DNA of 64,000 nucleotides, from assembly GCF_000234665.1 (NCBI RefSeq), contig NC_018330.1, positions 617,274-681,273 of the forward strand, read 5' to 3'. The notes beneath the pieces were generated by a model. It made no database searches. It saw nothing but the letters and a program-made list of their open reading frames with translations, and was not told the DNA's origin. A program made the translations under genes and the position numbers. Source of the stretch: Leishmania mexicana MHOM/GT/2001/U1103 (lineage: Eukaryota; Euglenozoa; Kinetoplastea; Trypanosomatida; Trypanosomatidae). Each line of letters starts with the position of its first letter. Position 1 is the first letter of the stretch. Below, one piece after another: positions 59,364 to 64,000 of this stretch.

Positions 59364-60258
59364 GGCAAGTGCGGTCCGCGGGGACACTGACAGATCTCTG
59401 CTGTCTTACCTCTCTCTCTCTCTCTGTTTGTAGGTCGGTAAGTTTCGTTCACCGTGCCATATGGCCGTAACCGACACCTTTACGCTCTGTTTTATAGTCA
59501 GCAGTGGGAGGCGTACGCGCGTTACCTTCGCCTTTCACGTCTGCGTCAGGCGAACATGAGCGACAGGAAACGATGGAACAGCTCACGCACTCCGGTGCGC
59601 CCTTGTGCCGGCATACACGCCTCTACACCTTTTACACACACACACACACACACACACAGACACACACGTCACGCATGTGTGGTGCTGCGAGCTTCATGCA
59701 GATGACGCTTGCTCACCCGCAGCCTATTCACTTTTCCTGTCTTTGCGCTTTGCGATTTTCAACTCGCCGTTCCCCTCCACGCCACCTCGGCTGCTTTCTA
59801 CGGGGTTGCCCCTCGTCGATGCAGCTTCAACGTGCGCCTGTCCGTTCGTTTGCCGTTGCGTGCCCGCGCAGACGTCTTTGTCCCACCAAAGAAAAAAAAC
59901 GAACGTGCACGAAGTCTACTGCAGCTGTCGTGGTCATCCTTGACGTTGCACGCGGGACTGCTCGACCTCCACCAACCGCGTGCATAATCCTCGCGTCGCA
60001 CTCGTCACGCGCTCTTCGCCACCACCGCCCTTCTCATCCCAGGAACGCAGGTACGACAAGAGTCGAGTACATCCTCTGCTCCGCCGCTGCTCCTCTTGCC
60101 ATCAACAGCAGGCTCCACCCACTTCTCTACTTCTTTGGTCTCGCAAGCGCAGCACCACACACACACACACACACTATCGTATCCGTTGCGCAGTAGACGA
60201 CGGCGAGGCCAGAGGGACCGCCGAACACACACAAACACACGCCAGAGCACACCAGAAC
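59364..60258. other. 5' flank of the TRAPPC2L-like gene
   Basis: No supported gene. CT run (59409-59425), an AC run (59634-59658) and another AC run (60158-60173). Splice acceptors cannot be chosen with confidence. Confidence 0.5.
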
Positions 60259-61212
60259 ATGTCACTGGAGACGTGGGCGGTGGCCGCTGTTGCCATCGTC
60301 GACGTGGAGGGCACGCCGCTGCTCCTGCGCACCTACACGTCTCCAAAGGACGTGCTCAACTCTCCCGCAGCCCCGCTGCACGCGCATCTCTACGTCGGGC
60401 CAGAGGACGTGATCAAGCTGCACTTTGTCCTCTTCGCTTCCCTGGACCGCTGCGAGGACATGCGCGAAATGGCGGCGCTGCCGTCGACTGGTGTTGCGGC
60501 GCCATCGTCAACGGCGCTCATGGGGGGCGGCACCGAAGCCTCCCTCGTTGCTAACAAGAACGGTGAGTCGTCTGGTGCCGAGGTGGGAGGTCTTGTGGTC
60601 GGCACCTCGTCCGTCACAGCCTCCATGGTAAACGCGTCAGCAGCGAACACGGCGCGGCTCATCTCTCCGACGACGGACGCAAGGTTTTTGGGGAAGCTTC
60701 TGGAGAGCCACCGCATGCGAAGCTACGGCTTTCGCTCCGCCACCGGTATCCATACGCTACTGGTGACCGTAGGCGGTGATGCGCCGGCGGATGCGATGGT
60801 GCCGCTCTGCCGCGCCTTATACGAGTGCGCCTCCGCGGCGCTGTGCAATCCGTTTCGATCTCCAGCTCAGTGCTGGCGCGCTCAGGAGCAGCTGCTGTGG
60901 CGAGCGCCGTCGTCTGCGCTTGAGGGTGAGACAGCCGGCGCGACGACATCGCAGCTTGCGGAGGGGGCGGAAGGCAAATATGAAAGCCAGAGATGCCCTC
61001 CCTGCACGCAAGGCGGAGCTGCTGCCTCTGCTGCAAGATGGACTTCCTTTCCATCCGGAGCGATGGAGTGGAGCTGGCCGCGGCCGGCCCCGACCTCCCC
61101 CGCGGCTCTCACTGCGGAGCCAACGCTGGCGCTGTCGCGCACCTTCAATACACAGCTTGAGAAGCTGCTGTCGAGCTTCACCGTCACGGCGCGGAGCTGC
61201 ATCGTTCAGTGA
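60259..61212 (+). CDS. TRAPPC2L: TRAPP complex subunit 2-like (TRAPPC2L / Tca17) homologue
   Basis: 317 aa, ATG at 60259 (CAGAACATGTCA). The fold is the longin-like one of the sedlin family: first strand pair WAVAAVAIVDVEGTPLLLRTY (start), LHFVLFASLDRCEDM (about 54-68; in TRAPPC2L, YMVHTSLDVVDE), then FLGKLLESHRMRSYGFRSAT (about 143-162; family YLGLLYPTEDYKVYGYVTN), THTLLVTVGG-like strand, and LCRALYECASAALCNPF (about 183-199; family LHNSYTDVMCNPF), ending with FNTQLEKLLSSFTVTARS. Insertions of Ser/Ala-rich sequence after residue ~70 and ~205 make it longer than the ~140 aa of human TRAPPC2L. TRAPP complexes are tethering factors and Rab/Ypt exchange factors at the ER-Golgi and Golgi; Tca17/TRAPPC2L helps assemble TRAPPII. 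Confidence 0.83.
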   Translation: MSLETWAVAAVAIVDVEGTPLLLRTYTSPKDVLNSPAAPLHAHLYVGPEDVIKLHFVLFASLDRCEDMREMAALPSTGVAAPSSTALMGGGTEASLVANKNGESSGAEVGGLVVGTSSVTASMVNASAANTARLISPTTDARFLGKLLESHRMRSYGFRSATGIHTLLVTVGGDAPADAMVPLCRALYECASAALCNPFRSPAQCWRAQEQLLWRAPSSALEGETAGATTSQLAEGAEGKYESQRCPPCTQGGAAASAARWTSFPSGAMEWSWPRPAPTSPAALTAEPTLALSRTFNTQLEKLLSSFTVTARSCIVQ

Positions 61213-62456
61213 GGCGCTAGGTGCATTGCCGGTCATCTCGCTCTCGCTGTCACGGGGCTTCCCTTGCAGCCTTTGCAGCTCTTTTTGTTTCGTCCTGCTC
61301 GATCGCCGCGTTGATCGAGGCGGGGGAGGAGGGCAGAGGTGGGTGGCGTGGCGTGACAGGCGAGCGAAAGCCGCAAGCCCCCATCCTTGGCGTGATGTGT
61401 GCACGTGCTACTTGGCGGAAAGGTGGAACACGGCAGCGTCGGTTGAGGGTCCACTGCTTCTTGTGCATGCGCATGCCCTGTCTTCCCACGACATGTTGCT
61501 TGTGTCTCGGTCTCCGGCGCAAGGAACCCGCTGAGGTATCGAGAAACTCGAGGCAGTTTGAGGGGTGAGGAGTGGGAGAGGAAGTTGTGCGGCTTCCGAC
61601 TTCCCTCTCCGCTAAAGCGCTGCAGTTATGCCATACGCGATGCAATGTGATGCGCCGCCTTGCTCTGCACGGCGCACGAAGCAAACCCAGTCGGTGCACC
61701 AGGATAACGAGGGAAAGTGGCAGTGCCTCTGCTACATGTGCGAGGTTTCACCTCGAACGCTTCTGCCGCAGGCTGAGTGGTTCCTGTGTCCCTACAGTCC
61801 TCACACGGTTCCCTCTTACCGCTTCCATCATCTCTCTACCCTCTCCCCCTCTCTCTCACGCCCCTCCCTCCATCCCACCCCCGGGCAACAGGAAAAAGGG
61901 GACGCATGCTTTGCCTCGTCACCCCCTCCCCCTCCCCCTCCCCTTCCCCCTTCGTGCTGCTTCGGACACCCGTTCTTTCGCGGGTTTTGTGTGCGTTGTA
62001 CTCCGCTTTCCCTTATCGCTGCGTTTCTCCTCCGTTCGTTTTGTGTGTGGGACGCCGGCGCACACACTTAACACGTGTCACGGTGAGGGGGTCACAGAGA
62101 TAGCGCGCGCGCACACACGGCTAAACACACACGCACACCCACACGGCGGGCCCTAGAACGCTTCCCCTCTTCTCTTTCCTGTTCCCCTATCTTTGCCTCC
62201 TTCATAGGTGCCCTTCGTATTGACACGCACACACCCACCCACATACACACACACACACCTCCATACACCCACCCAACCACCCACCCACACCTACACACAA
62301 CACACACACACACACTTAGAGTCGAACACCCACGCAGCTTCTTTTCTATACACCCACACCACCCCACCCCACCGCGCACGGACACTCAGACACGCGTTCA
62401 ATGGACATAACGCCCCGCTAACTCTTGTGCACACACGAAAAACACGTAGTACGACA
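61213..62456. other. Spacer before exportin-7, CA-rich at the 3' end
   Basis: No supported gene. It contains CCCCCTC tracts (61920-61945), CA-rich sequence (62215-62370) and the acceptor of the next gene. Confidence 0.55.
62161..62207 (+). promoter_or_regulatory. Predicted trans-splice acceptor of exportin-7
   Basis: A pyrimidine tract of about 42 nt ends in TTCATAG with AG at 62206-62207. It gives a 5' UTR of about 249 nt that is dominated by CA/CCA repeats. Confidence 0.55.
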
Positions 62457-64000
62457 ATGGGTTCCGTAGAGGAGATCGACTCCTTGGCGGAGTCCATGTA
62501 CGCCAGCCCAGACCCGGAGGCTCGCCGGCTCGCGCAGGGGCGTCTCACTGCTCTCACGCAGGAGAACGCAGATGTAGCCCCGCTCGAGGCAATCTTTGCG
62601 CGGTCAAACAACCAGTATGCACTGATGTTCGTGTCGCAGGGCGTGGTGACGTGGTTCAGAGCGAACCGAAAGTGGCTCTCCAACGAGCAGCGCTTCGAGG
62701 TGGTGGTAAACATGTGTGGCACATGCGTGCAGCGGGTCAGTCTTGCCGGCGCCCCGCGGCACGTGACGCTGGGTCTCATGAATGCGTACGCAAAGTTGAC
62801 GAAGCTGTGCTTTGAGAAGGGCACGCTTCTGGTGGAGGCGGTTGCCTTTGCGCTGCAGATGCTTCACGACGCGTCGCCCTCGTACGCGAAGAGCGTTTCA
62901 CAGAACGGCGGGTGCGGCACGGCCGCCGGCTCGCACGGAGGCAACGACGACAAAGCAAACCTTATCGGCTCCTCGAACGACGGCGCGCCGTCCTCGTCAG
63001 CAATGGGCGGCGGCGCCAGTAGCATCTCTGCCAGCAGTGGTGGCGGTGGCGCGAGCAGCAACGACGGCGGCCCGCTTGGCTACGGCATCATCCGTCACTC
63101 CCGCTTTGCCCCGACCGGGTACCGCACCGAAGAGGAGCGCCGCACTGCCTACTATGTTTCCCTGCTGCTGCTCAGCACCCTCGTTAATGAGTTTAGCAAG
63201 TACGACTCGGCCAAATCGCAGACGTACATGAACTTCTCCTCTCACCGCCGCTGCAGCAACAACTTCCGCGACGAGTGCATGCTCGACATCTTCGTCGCCA
63301 GCGTGGCCGAGTTGGAGGGTGTCAACAGCGCATCTCCCATGCTGCTGGAGGTGACGGAGTTTGTGCGGGACTGCCTCACATATGACTTCATGGCCATCAT
63401 GGTTGATGAGACCGAGGAGGCGCTGTCGGCCCAGTTCCCGAGCTCGTGGAAGGGGGTGCTTCTTGCGCCTCACACGTGGGACGTGTTGTGGGGCCAGCAC
63501 GCCACACTGCCGTACCCCCACTGCGCCACGCTGCTCACGGGCCTGACGAGCATGTGCGGCGTCCGTCGCACTTTCTTCGAGTCAACCGAGGAGCGCGTCC
63601 AGTACCTGAACGGTGCCCTGACCCACCTCGTCCACACAATGCAGCTCACCGACGGACGGCTGAAGGTACCGCACTACGTGACGGTGCTGGCGGAGGCGTG
63701 CTACCGCTTTGTTTCCCCGTTCGGCTATCGCGATCTCCACCTCAGCTCCGTCTTTCAGACGTGGGTGTCGGCAGTCCGTGCCGTGTCCCTGGACGTCTTC
63801 CGCATCCCATTCGGCCAGTCCGGCTCCTTCACCACGGCGACAACCCTGCTCAACTTCTGGAGCCGGCTGGCGACCTCGCGGCGCATGTACAGCATGTCGG
63901 AGGACTCTGCAAAGGACCTGGAGCTCATCTCGCCTGAGCTGGTCATGTGCTTCTTTGAAGCCCGCGTGCAGGTTTCAGGCGGCAGTGTCCAGCAGGGGCC
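62457..64000 (+). CDS. XPO7: Exportin-7 (RanBP16-type) nuclear export receptor, N-terminal part
   Basis: Open from the ATG at 62457 to the window end without a stop (514 codons), so the 3' part lies outside. It begins MGSVEEIDSLAESMYASPDP. Residues 1-135 follow the exportin-7 N-terminal pattern: alternating helices including EAIFARSNNQYALMFVSQGV (importin-beta-N-like) and LMNAYAKLTKLCFEKG (family LIQLYARITKLGW). After a Gly/Ser insertion (about 140-205) come LLLLSTLVNEFSKYDS, HRRCSNNFRDECMLDIFVAS (family HRKIASSFRDSSLFDIF), LTYDFMAIMVDETEEAL (family LNFDFIGTSTDESSDDL), PSSWKGVLL, GVRRTFFESTEERVQYL and LLNFWSRLATSRRMYSMS (family LLSLWQRLAASVPYV). The order and spacing fit exportin-7 throughout. 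It exports Ran-GTP-bound cargo through nuclear pores; in animals its signals are folded and basic rather than leucine-rich. Confidence 0.88.
   Translation, partial: MGSVEEIDSLAESMYASPDPEARRLAQGRLTALTQENADVAPLEAIFARSNNQYALMFVSQGVVTWFRANRKWLSNEQRFEVVVNMCGTCVQRVSLAGAPRHVTLGLMNAYAKLTKLCFEKGTLLVEAVAFALQMLHDASPSYAKSVSQNGGCGTAAGSHGGNDDKANLIGSSNDGAPSSSAMGGGASSISASSGGGGASSNDGGPLGYGIIRHSRFAPTGYRTEEERRTAYYVSLLLLSTLVNEFSKYDSAKSQTYMNFSSHRRCSNNFRDECMLDIFVASVAELEGVNSASPMLLEVTEFVRDCLTYDFMAIMVDETEEALSAQFPSSWKGVLLAPHTWDVLWGQHATLPYPHCATLLTGLTSMCGVRRTFFESTEERVQYLNGALTHLVHTMQLTDGRLKVPHYVTVLAEACYRFVSPFGYRDLHLSSVFQTWVSAVRAVSLDVFRIPFGQSGSFTTATTLLNFWSRLATSRRMYSMSEDSAKDLELISPELVMCFFEARVQVSGGSVQQG

Noticed and set aside
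1..64000. tRNA, rRNA, CRISPR arrays, bacterial-type promoters or terminators
   Set aside because: None seen; the organism type makes bacterial features inapplicable, and no tRNA A/B-box pair was noticed.

Overview
The window reads as nuclear DNA of a Leishmania-type trypanosomatid (Leishmaniinae). The DNA is GC-rich. The protein genes are long, have no introns, and all lie on the + strand. They are separated by 0.5-5 kb of pyrimidine-rich and microsatellite-rich spacer with good trans-splice acceptors (pyrimidine tract followed by AG) ahead of start codons. Five copies of a SIDER2-type retroposon lie in the same orientation in the spacers. This is the layout of one polycistronic directional gene cluster; no strand switch, promoter, tRNA or rRNA was seen. 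The species cannot be fixed from the sequence alone.

Layout. 0-11 kb: an Eaf6-like histone acetyltransferase subunit, then a giant UTP10/HEATR1 ribosome-biogenesis protein. 11-17 kb: O6-methylguanine-DNA methyltransferase, SIDER2 copy A, a C2H2 zinc-finger protein, then SIDER2 5' fragment B joined to a decayed endonuclease-like stretch (possible DIRE). 17-21.5 kb: a long gene-free, pyrimidine-rich spacer. 21.5-33 kb: a 2,419-aa protein with a prion-like N-terminal half and a DUF789-like C-terminal half, a candidate 51-aa micro-ORF, and an 873-aa protein of unknown function. 34-42 kb: a DOT1-like methyltransferase, SIDER2 5' fragment C, an ELMO-domain protein with an N-terminal membrane segment, and a tail-anchored protein that begins with a PAM2 (poly(A)-binding-protein-binding) motif. 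42-54 kb: SIDER2 copy D, a candidate 102-aa ORF, and a 2,939-aa leucine-rich-repeat protein carrying a duplicated module not recognised from known families. 54-64 kb: a TCAIM-like protein, SIDER2 copy E, a 452-bp perfect direct repeat, a TRAPPC2L-like trafficking subunit, and the 5' part of exportin-7, cut by the window edge.

The genes are functionally mixed (chromatin, ribosome biogenesis, DNA repair, vesicle traffic, nuclear export), as expected where neighbours are co-transcribed and regulation is post-transcriptional. The points most worth following are the PAM2 plus tail-anchor protein, the DUF789-like domain in a protozoan prion-like protein, the nearly identical SIDER2 copies that keep an HDV-ribozyme-like 5' hallmark (two of them reduced to that 5' module), the duplicated module in the LRR giant, and the perfect 452-bp direct repeat. 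Family calls were made by reading motifs by eye, without a database search.
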